Assembly (NCBI GenBank): GCA_945898105.1
Contig: CAMDHL010000126.1
Span: 1-6,542, forward strand
Source of the DNA: Comamonas sp. lk
GTDB lineage: Bacteria > Pseudomonadota > Gammaproteobacteria > Burkholderiales > Burkholderiaceae_C
DNA length: 6,542 nucleotides
Reading direction: 5' to 3'
Below are positions 1 to 6,239 of this stretch, one piece after another. The position numbers and the translations under genes are program-made. The notes under the pieces are model-generated. The model ran no database searches and was not told where the DNA came from. It saw only the letters and a program-made list of their open reading frames with translations. Each line of letters starts with the position of its first letter. Within the stretch, counting starts at the first letter, position 1.

Positions 1-245
1 AGCAGCGTGAAGGGGATCAGCAAGTGGATGGGCGTAAAGCCCTCGATATTGGGCAGGTTGTAATCGCGGATAAACATGGCGCTGGTGCTGGCGGCCAGCA
101 TCAGCGTTACAAAGCCATAGCCAAAAGCACGGTGCACGCGCGGCCGCAGCACGGCGCCCTTGCGTGCCCAAATGGCCACGGGCCCGAGCACCAGCGCGCC
201 CAGAGCGGCGCTCATGTGGACGGCGATGAGGGGGGACATTTGCAT
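1..245 (-). CDS. DUF2306-like membrane protein, 3' part missing at the left edge
   Basis: The visible 81 N-terminal residues form a hydrophobic protein with three likely membrane segments, at about residues 5-26, 39-60 and from 72 to the edge. A histidine lies in the first helix (H10), and a basic loop is followed by HRAFGY (38-43). This pattern (His in the first helix, small residues with GP, then HR-x-x-GY at the start of helix two) fits the DUF2306 family of small bacterial inner-membrane proteins, whose biochemical role is unknown to me. The start is ATG at 245; a second in-frame ATG lies at 239. An in-frame TGA lies eight codons upstream of the first ATG and no other start codon comes between. 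Neither ATG has a good Shine-Dalgarno. The gene is divergent from uppP. The family call rests on pattern recognition; the membrane nature and reading frame are seen directly. Confidence 0.72.
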   Translation of the reverse strand, partial: MQMSPLIAVHMSAALGALVLGPVAIWARKGAVLRPRVHRAFGYGFVTLMLAASTSAMFIRDYNLPNIEGFTPIHLLIPFTL

Positions 246-294
246 AGCGACACGCCGGTTACCAGGTCAGGCTTTGGTTTGTGAAAACACGATG

Positions 295-326
295 GTACTG
301 CCTGCATAACAGCCATGCGGCAGTGC
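295..326. repeat. Bulged inverted repeat between divergent genes
   Basis: ACTGCCTGCAT (297-307) pairs with ATGCGGCAGT (315-324) across the loop AACAGCC. The stem has ten base pairs with one bulged T at 302 or 303, plus a possible T-G and G-C extension to 295 and 326. It lies between two divergent starts, so it is not a 3' terminator. It could be a regulator site or a leader hairpin of the minus-strand gene, but the function is unknown. Confidence 0.5.
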
Positions 327-354
327 GACAATCCCTTCGCCCTAGTGGGCTAAT
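325..354 (+). promoter_or_regulatory. Weak candidate sigma-70 promoter for uppP
   Basis: GCGACA (325-330) matches four of six -35 bases. GCTAAT (349-354) matches four of six -10 bases at an 18-bp spacing. Transcription would start near 361, leaving a leader of about 16 bases. The match is poor, and the proposal rests mainly on position. Confidence 0.22.
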
Positions 355-356
355 GA

Positions 357-368
357 ACTTTTAAAAGT
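357..368. promoter_or_regulatory. Perfect 12-bp palindrome before uppP
   Basis: ACTTTTAAAAGT is a perfect twofold-symmetric site ending eight bases before the uppP ATG. It occupies the place where a ribosome binding site is expected and overlaps the predicted transcription start. It could be an operator for a dimeric regulator. It could also be a chance AT-rich palindrome, as there is no second copy in the window to support it. Confidence 0.4.
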
Positions 369-376
369 GGTGCGGT

Positions 377-1231
377 ATGGAATTGGACAGTGTGCTTTTG
401 CTCAAAGCGGCGGTTATGGGGATCGTCGAGGGGCTGACCGAGTTTTTACCGATTTCATCGACCGGGCATTTGATTTTGGCGGGCGCGTTGCTCGGTTTTG
501 ATGACGAGAAGGCCAAGGTGTTTGAGATCGCGATCCAGACTGGGGCGATATTTGCGGTGATTTTGGTGTACTGGGACAAGATCAAATCTACCGTGCTGGC
601 TTTGCCCACGCAGGGCAGGGCGCAGGCTTTTGCTATGAATGTACTGATCGCGTTTTTGCCTGCCGTGGTGTTGGGTTTGCTGTTTGGCAACATCATCAAA
701 GCCCATTTGTTTACCCCGCTGATTGTGGCCAGCACCTTTATCGCGGGTGGCTTGATTATTTTGTGGGCTGAGCGGCGCCAGGCTGCTGCCGAAGACGTGC
801 AGACTGGCTATTTTGCACGCGTGGGCGATGTCGATGACATGACCATGTGGGACGCCCTCAAGGTAGGCCTGGTGCAATGTTTGGCCATGGTGCCGGGCAC
901 CAGTCGTAGCGGGGCCACCATCATTGGCGGTATGTTGCTGGGTATGTCGCGCAAGGCGGCGACTGACTTTTCGTTTTTCTTAGCCATCCCCACGCTGATA
1001 GGCGCGGGCGTGTACAGCTTGTACAAAGAGCGGGCTTTGCTTAGCCTGGCTGATGCGCCACTCTTTGCCGTGGGCCTGGTGTTTTCCTTTATCAGCGCCT
1101 GGGCCTGCGTGCGCTGGCTACTGCGTTTTGTGGCTACGCACAGCTTTGTCGGCTTTGCGTATTACCGCATCGCCTTTGGCATCGTTGTGCTGGCGACCGA
1201 CTGGAGTGGCTTGGTCGTTTGGAAGGCCTAA
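377..1231 (+). CDS. uppP: Undecaprenyl-diphosphatase UppP (BacA)
   Basis: Integral inner-membrane phosphatase that converts undecaprenyl diphosphate to undecaprenyl phosphate, recycling the lipid carrier for peptidoglycan and other envelope polymers; overexpression is known to give bacitracin resistance. The 284 residues have the usual family length and are almost entirely hydrophobic helices. Both family signatures are intact. The first, [15 protein letters not shown] (18-32), carries the two acidic residues E18 and E22 and H31. The second, PGTSRSGAT (173-181), carries R177. By family knowledge these line the active site. The ATG at 377 is the only sensible start, placing the first motif at the usual distance from the N-terminus. 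No clear Shine-Dalgarno precedes it; a 12-bp palindrome takes that space. The TAA stop overlaps the stop codon of the convergent hydrolase gene, leaving no room for a terminator between them. Confidence 0.97.
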   Translation: MELDSVLLLKAAVMGIVEGLTEFLPISSTGHLILAGALLGFDDEKAKVFEIAIQTGAIFAVILVYWDKIKSTVLALPTQGRAQAFAMNVLIAFLPAVVLGLLFGNIIKAHLFTPLIVASTFIAGGLIILWAERRQAAAEDVQTGYFARVGDVDDMTMWDALKVGLVQCLAMVPGTSRSGATIIGGMLLGMSRKAATDFSFFLAIPTLIGAGVYSLYKERALLSLADAPLFAVGLVFSFISAWACVRWLLRFVATHSFVGFAYYRIAFGIVVLATDWSGLVVWKA

Positions 1232-2037
1232 GCGCCCATATTGCGTAAAGCGGTTTCGATGGCTGCTGCGGTAGCCAGTGGTTTTTCCATGGGAAATAAG
1301 TGCGTGCCGTCGAGCATGATGATGCGCCCGCGTGTGACTTTTTCGGTCATGCCCATACCAACGCGTTTCATCTCCCAGGACTGACGACCGCCGATAAAAC
1401 TCACCGGGCATTTCAATGGATTGCGCCTGAGCAGCCGGTCCAGGTTGTCGGGAATAGTGTTGTAGATATTCGTCTCGATTTCCCGATCAAAAGCAAGTAC
1501 GCGTTTGCCTTCGTGATCCACCGTGCCGTGGGCGATGTAGTCGCGCAAAACCGGATCGTCCCATTTGGAAAATGCGCGTTTGTGTTTGAAGTGCTCGTAG
1601 GCGGCTTGTTCGCTAGGCCAGCTATTGCGCCGCTTGTGGCTAACGGCGGCGGGCGATAACGAGCCGACTAATTGCGCGCCTTTAATCACCCCCAAAGCCA
1701 TTGAGCGCCAGCCGCCCAATATCGGCGCGTCAATCAGCAACACGCCCTTGGCTAAACCAGGATTGCGCGCTGCCGCCATCAGACTGAGAAATCCACCAAG
1801 CGAGTGGCCCGCCAGCCACACCGGCCCACCTGCCTTGTCCGCTTGCGCTTGCGCAAAATCTGCCACTTGCTGCACCAAGTGCTTCCAGTTGTTGCTGACC
1901 GGGTACTGCGGGTCATGGCCCACCTTCTCGATGGCTTGCACCGCAAAGCCGCGTTTTCGCAAATGGGCAAACAAGATGCTGTAGGTGCTGGCTGGAAAGC
2001 TGTTGGCGTGGGAAAAAACGAGCGGGGTGGAATGCAT
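1228..2037 (-). CDS. Alpha/beta-hydrolase fold protein
   Basis: A 269-residue soluble protein, without a signal peptide, of the alpha/beta-hydrolase superfamily. The nucleophile elbow is GHSLGG (77-82) with S79 as catalytic serine. HANSF near the N-terminus (10-14) is the likely oxyanion-hole loop. The C-terminal GTHLFP (244-249) supplies the catalytic histidine H246. A lid-like basic helical section lies around 111-170. The usual acid after strand seven is not obvious: the segment reads [11 protein letters not shown] (213-223) with no Asp. D103 after strand six, or E222, could serve instead. The substrate cannot be predicted; esterase, lactonase or peptidase are all possible. The start is ATG at 2037, preceded only by a weak GGA. 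The gene is convergent with uppP and divergent from the unknown pair, so it is probably transcribed alone. Confidence 0.88.
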   Translation of the reverse strand: MHSTPLVFSHANSFPASTYSILFAHLRKRGFAVQAIEKVGHDPQYPVSNNWKHLVQQVADFAQAQADKAGGPVWLAGHSLGGFLSLMAAARNPGLAKGVLLIDAPILGGWRSMALGVIKGAQLVGSLSPAAVSHKRRNSWPSEQAAYEHFKHKRAFSKWDDPVLRDYIAHGTVDHEGKRVLAFDREIETNIYNTIPDNLDRLLRRNPLKCPVSFIGGRQSWEMKRVGMGMTEKVTRGRIIMLDGTHLFPMEKPLATAAAIETALRNMGA

Positions 2038-2286
2038 GGAGTTCCGAAAGGGGTAGGTGTCGCGTTTGCGAAGTGCACTAAGTATGAAAGCGCTGATTAT
2101 CCGGGCCGAGCGATTAGGAGGTCTAAGTTAGGGATATGAGTGCGCGCTGGTTGAATGGATGAACGCTCAAGCCTGGATTGATGGGCCCTAGCAGGCTGGC
2201 GGTTTTAGCCAACGCCAAATGGCTCTTGTCCAGGTGCAGTGCCGATGTATCGCAAAGCTAGAATCGGTTACAACCCATTTTTGCAA

Positions 2287-2292
2287 TATAAG
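2287..2292 (+). promoter_or_regulatory. Candidate -10 box for the 2349-3400 gene pair
   Basis: TATAAG matches five of six -10 bases in an AT-rich patch about 57 bases before the ATG at 2349. No good -35 hexamer sits 16-18 bases upstream. This is a weak proposal based on composition and position. Confidence 0.22.
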
Positions 2293-2335
2293 ATTTCCGA
2301 AATCGCCATCGCAAAGCGCATGCCTTTATCCCCAC

Positions 2336-2339
2336 GGAG
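2336..2339 (+). promoter_or_regulatory. Ribosome binding site GGAG for the 2349 gene
   Basis: GGAG lies nine bases before the ATG at 2349, at the long end of normal spacing. It supports that start over the out-of-frame ATG at 2320. Confidence 0.5.
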
Positions 2340-2348
2340 TCACTTCTC

Positions 2349-2819
2349 ATGACAGATGGCCAATCCGCCAACTCGTCGCTGCAAAGCGCACCGCTTGACC
2401 AAGCATCCGAACTTCGCGCTGGTTCGGCAATGGATGCTGAAGTCGAGCAAGCAGACCCCAAGCCGCTGATGGCGACAGGACCCGCCAACACTATGGCATC
2501 GCCGACCAGCCACCAAAACCTCGCGCAGCAAATGCAGGTTTTTTTGACGCGCACCGACATCCAGCAAAGTCGTAAAAACCGCTTTTATTTGCAGCAAGTA
2601 TTTGAGCTTCTCAGCGAGCTGGACCAGCACACCGCGCGGCTGGGCCAATTGCAAACTTCATTACAGGAAACCGAAGCGCATATCAAGCGCATCCGCCACA
2701 GTCTGGTGGAGATTGCCGGTGATTCGGTAGATGCCGAAAACGAAGCCTTGGCGATTGCTCAGGCGCGGGCTCATCTGGCCGGACTCTTGCGCGACAAGAT
2801 CGTGCAAGAGTTTGAATGA
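2349..2819 (+). CDS. Unrecognised coiled-coil protein
   Basis: I do not recognise this 156-residue protein. It has no signal peptide or membrane segment, so it is probably cytoplasmic. Residues 1-55 are low in complexity, rich in Ala, Ser, Gln and acidic residues, and look disordered. Residues 56-77 are polar and lead into a helical block from about 78 to 120 with leucines and other hydrophobics in heptad-like spacing (LQQVFELLSEL, then RLGQLQTSL and HIKRIRHSLVEI), as in a coiled coil. A final helix of about 127-156 is Ala-rich and acidic, ending VQEFE. No catalytic motif is visible. The start ATG has a GGAG nine bases upstream. The TGA stop overlaps the next gene's ATG as ATGA, so the two products are probably made together and may interact. 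Coding reality is supported by length, ribosome site and coupling; function is unknown. Confidence 0.75.
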   Translation: MTDGQSANSSLQSAPLDQASELRAGSAMDAEVEQADPKPLMATGPANTMASPTSHQNLAQQMQVFLTRTDIQQSRKNRFYLQQVFELLSELDQHTARLGQLQTSLQETEAHIKRIRHSLVEIAGDSVDAENEALAIAQARAHLAGLLRDKIVQEFE

Positions 2820-3400
2820 GGGCAGGATATATGGTTTTTATTGCTACTTTTTGGGCTGCCGTAATCAACCTGTTATTGCTGGTCGTAGCCGTGGCGTTGC
2901 ACCCCGCTTCTCTGGACGGTTTGCATTGGCTGCGCGACTTGCCTTGGCCCTGGTTTGGGACTGAATTACTCGGTATTTTTGACATGCAATCGTTGGATGC
3001 TGGCGCACTGTGGGCCTTGTGGATCTGCGTGACCGTGGCTTTGCTAGTGGGCTCTACCGTGGCGTATGCGGCCTTAGAGTTGGCTGGCAGATCTGCTGCG
3101 ATACGCCCCGCACCTGAACCGCAAGTTGCAGCTTTATTTAGCGACTTGTCCGGCGGGATGGCTGGCTTGGGCGGTTTTGGCAATTCGGAATTGCGCGACC
3201 TGGGCGTCGCTCCAAGCCTCGCACGGCAAGCGCAAACAGCCGATGTCGTGGACACCGAGCGTGATGCTCCGGCAGTCGCGATCCCCGTTCCAGCGGCCAG
3301 TGCGCCTGACATCGCTGCCTCCTTGCAGCAAATCGACCCCCAATTGAGCGCAAGCTACGACGCCCTGCTGCGTGAACTCAAATCCCCCCGATCGCTTTAA
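2816..3400 (+). CDS. Unrecognised two-helix membrane protein
   Basis: I do not recognise this 194-residue protein. Two strong membrane segments are visible, at about residues 7-29 and 64-87, separated by a Trp-rich loop (38-47) that would lie in the periplasm if both ends are cytoplasmic. After the second segment comes a long polar tail (about 90-194) with a Gly-rich stretch (GGMAGLGGFG, 113-122), an Ala/Pro-rich linker (151-164) and a closing amphipathic helix (about 165-188). The ATG at 2816 overlaps the previous stop as ATGA, suggesting translational coupling. A second ATG at 2831 (residue 6) follows AGGA by only three bases and would also keep the first helix whole, so the exact start is uncertain. 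The tail could dock the coiled-coil partner encoded just upstream; that is inference from gene order only. A hairpin with a T-rich tail lies 40 bases downstream. Confidence 0.75.
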   Translation: MRAGYMVFIATFWAAVINLLLLVVAVALHPASLDGLHWLRDLPWPWFGTELLGIFDMQSLDAGALWALWICVTVALLVGSTVAYAALELAGRSAAIRPAPEPQVAALFSDLSGGMAGLGGFGNSELRDLGVAPSLARQAQTADVVDTERDAPAVAIPVPAASAPDIAASLQQIDPQLSASYDALLRELKSPRSL

Positions 3401-3439
3401 TTCGGTTCGTAGTTCTATTTGGTTTGCGGCCCAGTGAAT

Positions 3440-3467
3440 CCGCGGCGCACCGCGGCTAGTTTGTTTG
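3440..3467 (+). terminator. Candidate terminator after the 2349-3400 pair
   Basis: CCGCGG (3440-3445), the four-base loop CGCA and CCGCGG (3450-3455) form a six-pair all-GC hairpin. It is followed by CTAGTTTGTTTG, a T-rich but interrupted tail. It sits 40 bases after the stop of the membrane-protein gene, where a terminator is expected. The broken T run makes it a weak intrinsic terminator. As each arm is itself a palindrome, a protein-binding role is also possible. Confidence 0.35.
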
Positions 3468-3478
3468 CGTCGCAGCGG

Positions 3479-3505
3479 GTTAATTGGCGTCAGAAACTGA
3501 TTAAC
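3479..3505. repeat. GTTAAT / ATTAAC inverted repeat
   Basis: GTTAAT (3479-3484) and ATTAAC (3500-3505) are exact complements over a 15-base gap. Inside, TCAG and CTGA flank AAA (3490-3500). The shape resembles a spaced dyad binding site or a weak hairpin, but it lies between convergent 3' ends where no promoter is needed. Role unknown. Confidence 0.4.
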
Positions 3506-3541
3506 TTCGTATCCATTTGTCTTACACCCGAATGCTTCGCG

Positions 3542-3565
3542 CACGCGTGAGGTTAGGCAGTAACC
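3542..3565. repeat. CACGCGTG palindrome and small hairpin after mutS
   Basis: CACGCGTG (3542-3549) is an 8-bp palindrome. Beside it, GGTTA (3551-3555) and TAACC (3561-3565) pair over a five-base loop, only five bases past the mutS stop. No T run follows in the mutS direction, so this is not a standard intrinsic terminator. It may stabilise the mutS mRNA 3' end. Confidence 0.35.
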
Positions 3566-3569
3566 CCAG

Positions 3570-6167
3570 TTAAAGCGATTTGAGCTGGTAGATGGCGTCC
3601 ATGGCTTCACGTGGGCTCATGGCGTCTGGGTTGAGGGCGGCAACAAAGGCTTCCAAGGGGCTGGGGGCGGTGGGGGCTTGCGCGGGAGCGGGGGCAAATA
3701 AATCGACTTGGGCTTGGGCAGTGCTGGCTTGTTGTTCCAAGGCTTCCAGGGTGTGTCGGGCTTGGTTAAGCACGGTTGCCGGGATGCCGGCCAGGCGTGC
3801 CACTTGAATGCCATAACTCCGGCTGGCAGGCCCGGGCTCGATGGCGTGCAAGAACACGATGTCGCGACCCGATTCGGCCGCGCTGACATGCACGTTGACC
3901 GCGCTATGGTGCGTTGCGGGGAAGTCGGTCAACTCAAAATAATGCGTCGCGAACAGCGTGAAGGATTGCGTCTTGTCGTGCAACTGCCCAGCAATCGCGC
4001 TGGCCAGCGCAAGGCCGTCAAAGGTGGAAGTGCCGCGTCCGATTTCGTCCATCAATACCAGCGACTGCGGCGTAGCACTGTGCAAAATTTGGGCCGCCTC
4101 CACCATCTCCAGCATGAAGGTCGATTGCGCATTGGCCAGGTCGTCGGCAGCGCCTATGCGGGTGTGAATCGCGTCCACTGGCCCCAGGCGGCAGGCCTTG
4201 GCCGGCACATACGATCCCATGGAGGCCAGCAGCACGATCAACGCTACCTGCCGCATATACGTGGACTTGCCGCCCATATTCGGCCCGGTGATGATTTGCA
4301 TGCGCTGGCGCGGCCCCAGCAGCGTGTCATTTGCGATGAAGTTACCGCTGCTCAGCTCTGCCAGGCGCGCTTGCACCACAGGGTGACGGCCTTGCAAAAT
4401 TTCGATGCAGGGATGCTCTACAAAATCGGGCGCACACCAACCTAGCGTGAGTGCGCGCTCGGCCAGTGCGCACAGCGCGTCCAGCGCGGCCAGCGCGCGC
4501 GCCAGGCGGGTGAGCGATGGCACATAGGCTTGCAACTGGTCTAGCAGTTGTTCAAACAAAAATTTCTCTCGCGCTAGTGCGCGTTCCTGTGCGCTCAAGG
4601 CTTTGTCCTCAAAGGCTTTGAGCTCGGGCGTGATAAAGCGTTCGGCGTTTTTTAGGGTCTGACGGCGCCGGTAGTCGTCTGGCACTTTGCTGCTCTGGCC
4701 TTGGCTGACCTCGATATAAAAGCCATGCACTTTGTTGAACTGCACGCGTAGATTGGCAATGCCAGTGCGTGCGCGTTCGCGCGCTTCCAGGTCCAGCAAA
4801 AACGCGTCGCAATTGGTTTGGATAGCGCGCAATTCGTCCAGATCGGCGTCATAGCCGTTGGCGATGACGCCGCCATCGCGCACCATGGCGGCGGGCTCGG
4901 GCGCAATTGCAGCTTGCAACAAGGTGGCGCAGTCCGGCGGCGCGAGCAGGTCTTGTGCGATACGGCCCAGCAAGTCTTGCTGCCCGTGTAACTGATTGGC
5001 CAGCAAGCCGCTTTTGTGTAAGGTGTTGGCTAGGCCCAGCAGCTCTCGTGGACGCACCTGGCGCAGGCTCAGGCGGGCGGCAATGCGCTCTACATCCGCG
5101 CTGCCCTTTATATGACTGCGCACTACCGGGCCCAGTGCTTGCGCCTGGCCCTGCATCTGGTGCAGCGCGCTGATGGCTTGCAGGCGGGCACGTGCCTGGC
5201 TGCGCGCGCGCAAAGGGCCAAGCAACCACCCCTTGAGCATGCGGCTTCCCATGCCAGTCATACAGGTATCGAGTAAAGAAAAAAGCGTGGGTGCATCTTC
5301 GCCCCGCAGAGTTTGGGTTAACTCCAAATTACGCCGCGTACTGGCGGGCAGGTCGATGCGTTCACCATCGCGCTGCACTTCCAGACCGCTGATGTGTGTC
5401 AGCGCCCGACCCTGGGTGTGTTCGGCATAGGCCAGCAGCGCACCGGCTGCGGCGTGGGCCAGGGGTAGTTCTTGCGCATTCCAGCTGGCCAGGCTGGCAG
5501 CTTGCAGCACTTCCAACAATTTGCGCTGGCCCAACGCGCTATCAAATTGCCACTCGGGCCGTGCGGTGAGCGACAGCGCACTGTGAAAACGCAGTTGCTT
5601 GAGTCGCTCTTCCAAACTGCGCGTCAGGCCGCTGCTGTAGGCCAATTCGCTCGGGCCAATGCGTTGTACCCAGTCGGCCACCGCATCGGTGTTGCACTCG
5701 GCTAAATGCACCAGGCCTTGGGTCACGCTCAGCCAGGCCAAGCCGCAACGGTTACGCGGCCCCTGGTGCAAGGCCATCAGCATGGATTCCGATTTGTCGC
5801 TTAGTAATTCGGCGTCGGTCAGCGTGCCGGGTGTGACCACGCGCACCACTTTGCGATCCACGGGTCCTTTGCCGCCCACTTCGCCGACCTGCTCGCAAAT
5901 CGCGACCGATTCGCCCTGGCGAATCAGCTTGGCCAAATAGCCCTCGACCGCATGAAAAGGCACACCGGCCATGGGAATGGGCTGACCGCCGCTTTGGCCC
6001 CGGTGCGTGAGCGTGATGTCCAGCAGCCGCGCCGCTTTTTCAGCATCGGCAAAAAACATCTCGTAAAAATCACCCATGCGGTAGAACAGCAACGTGTCCG
6101 GGTAGTCCGCCTTGAGGCCCAGGTACTGGGTCATCATCGGGGTGTGCTGGGTGTCGGGTTCGCGCAT
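3570..6167 (-). CDS. mutS: DNA mismatch repair protein MutS
   Basis: Binds mismatches and small loops behind the replication fork and, with ATP, recruits MutL to start strand repair. The 865 residues are close to the 853 of E. coli MutS. The N-terminal mismatch-reading domain has GDFYEMF (32-38) with the Phe-x-Glu pair F34 and E36. Connector, lever and clamp regions follow, including [12 protein letters not shown] (477-488). The ATPase has Walker [10 protein letters not shown] (628-636), STFMLEM (682-688), Walker B LVLMDEIG (703-710) with D707 and E708, and H742 in THYFEL. QVDLF (820-824) fits the beta-clamp binding consensus. A Pro/Ala linker (825-838) leads to a C-terminal helical tail (about 839-865) like the tetramer-forming end. 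The open frame runs on to 6497, but the family start (TPMMxQYL close behind the Met) favours ATG 6167. No Shine-Dalgarno is seen there. Confidence 0.97.
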   Translation of the reverse strand: MREPDTQHTPMMTQYLGLKADYPDTLLFYRMGDFYEMFFADAEKAARLLDITLTHRGQSGGQPIPMAGVPFHAVEGYLAKLIRQGESVAICEQVGEVGGKGPVDRKVVRVVTPGTLTDAELLSDKSESMLMALHQGPRNRCGLAWLSVTQGLVHLAECNTDAVADWVQRIGPSELAYSSGLTRSLEERLKQLRFHSALSLTARPEWQFDSALGQRKLLEVLQAASLASWNAQELPLAHAAAGALLAYAEHTQGRALTHISGLEVQRDGERIDLPASTRRNLELTQTLRGEDAPTLFSLLDTCMTGMGSRMLKGWLLGPLRARSQARARLQAISALHQMQGQAQALGPVVRSHIKGSADVERIAARLSLRQVRPRELLGLANTLHKSGLLANQLHGQQDLLGRIAQDLLAPPDCATLLQAAIAPEPAAMVRDGGVIANGYDADLDELRAIQTNCDAFLLDLEARERARTGIANLRVQFNKVHGFYIEVSQGQSSKVPDDYRRRQTLKNAERFITPELKAFEDKALSAQERALAREKFLFEQLLDQLQAYVPSLTRLARALAALDALCALAERALTLGWCAPDFVEHPCIEILQGRHPVVQARLAELSSGNFIANDTLLGPRQRMQIITGPNMGGKSTYMRQVALIVLLASMGSYVPAKACRLGPVDAIHTRIGAADDLANAQSTFMLEMVEAAQILHSATPQSLVLMDEIGRGTSTFDGLALASAIAGQLHDKTQSFTLFATHYFELTDFPATHHSAVNVHVSAAESGRDIVFLHAIEPGPASRSYGIQVARLAGIPATVLNQARHTLEALEQQASTAQAQVDLFAPAPAQAPTAPSPLEAFVAALNPDAMSPREAMDAIYQLKSL

Positions 6168-6179
6168 CGGGGGAAGTCT

Positions 6180-6198
6180 AGCAAGTGTTGTTCTTGCT
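6180..6198 (-). promoter_or_regulatory. Small hairpin in the mutS leader
   Basis: In the mutS direction, AGCAAG and CTTGCT pair over the loop AACAACA, ending 12 bases before the ATG at 6167. It sits where a ribosome would bind in a leader that lacks a Shine-Dalgarno. It also lies in the 72-bp spacer shared with the divergent Rieske gene, so it could instead be an operator half-site pair. The stem is only six pairs. Confidence 0.3.
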
Positions 6199-6239
6199 GC
6201 CACTCGCACAGAGCTCGTGGCATCAAGCAAAATCGCTCC

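Larger units (their letters stand above)
2038..2348. other. 311-bp divergent intergenic spacer
   Basis: This stretch separates the minus-strand hydrolase from the plus-strand pair. It has no long ORF with coding character. On the minus strand, GATAAT (2101-2096) resembles a -10 box for the hydrolase but has no matching -35. Around 2197-2217, TGGCG and CGCCA can pair over an 11-base loop, a weak hairpin. AGGAGGT at 2116-2122 is followed by two very short ATGA-linked ORFs (2136-2191). GCAAAGCGCA at 2311-2320 recurs at 2381-2390 inside the next gene. I see no RNA gene or mobile remnant that I can name. Confidence 0.6.
3391..3579. repeat. 10-bp inverted repeat at the 3' ends of two convergent genes
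   Basis: ATCGCTTTAA (3391-3400) ends the membrane-protein gene on plus. Its exact complement TTAAAGCGAT (3570-3579) ends mutS on minus. Both genes therefore finish with the same ten bases, giving Ser-Leu-stop in each. The arms are 169 bases apart and enclose the whole spacer. The match stops exactly at the gene ends on the inner side. Confidence 0.6.

Noticed and set aside
24..284. 86-codon plus-strand ORF at the left edge
   Set aside because: It is His/Gly-rich and antisense to the DUF2306-like gene, whose hydrophobic helices are convincing.
455..877. 140-codon minus-strand ORF inside uppP
   Set aside because: It is the complement of a strongly conserved membrane protein, with no family features of its own.
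2174..2254. 26-codon ORF from ATG 2174 in the intergenic spacer
   Set aside because: There is no ribosome binding site and no known similarity; it is too short to separate from chance.
2683..3312. 209-codon minus-strand ORF opposite the unknown pair
   Set aside because: It is Ser/Ala/Pro/Arg-rich and lies antisense across both coupled genes. The plus-strand reading has a ribosome site, ATGA coupling and plausible membrane helices, so it wins.
3551..3565. Intrinsic terminator for mutS
   Set aside because: The stem has only five pairs and no T run follows in the direction of mutS transcription; listed only as a small hairpin.
3134..3610. 158-codon minus-strand ORF spanning the convergent spacer
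   Set aside because: It overlaps the tail of mutS in another frame and the 3' part of the membrane-protein gene antisense. It has no recognisable domain, so it is probably a shadow of low stop density.
3708..4445. 245-codon plus-strand ORF inside mutS
   Set aside because: It is antisense to the conserved MutS ATPase region and reads as a complement shadow, rich in Arg, His and Gly.
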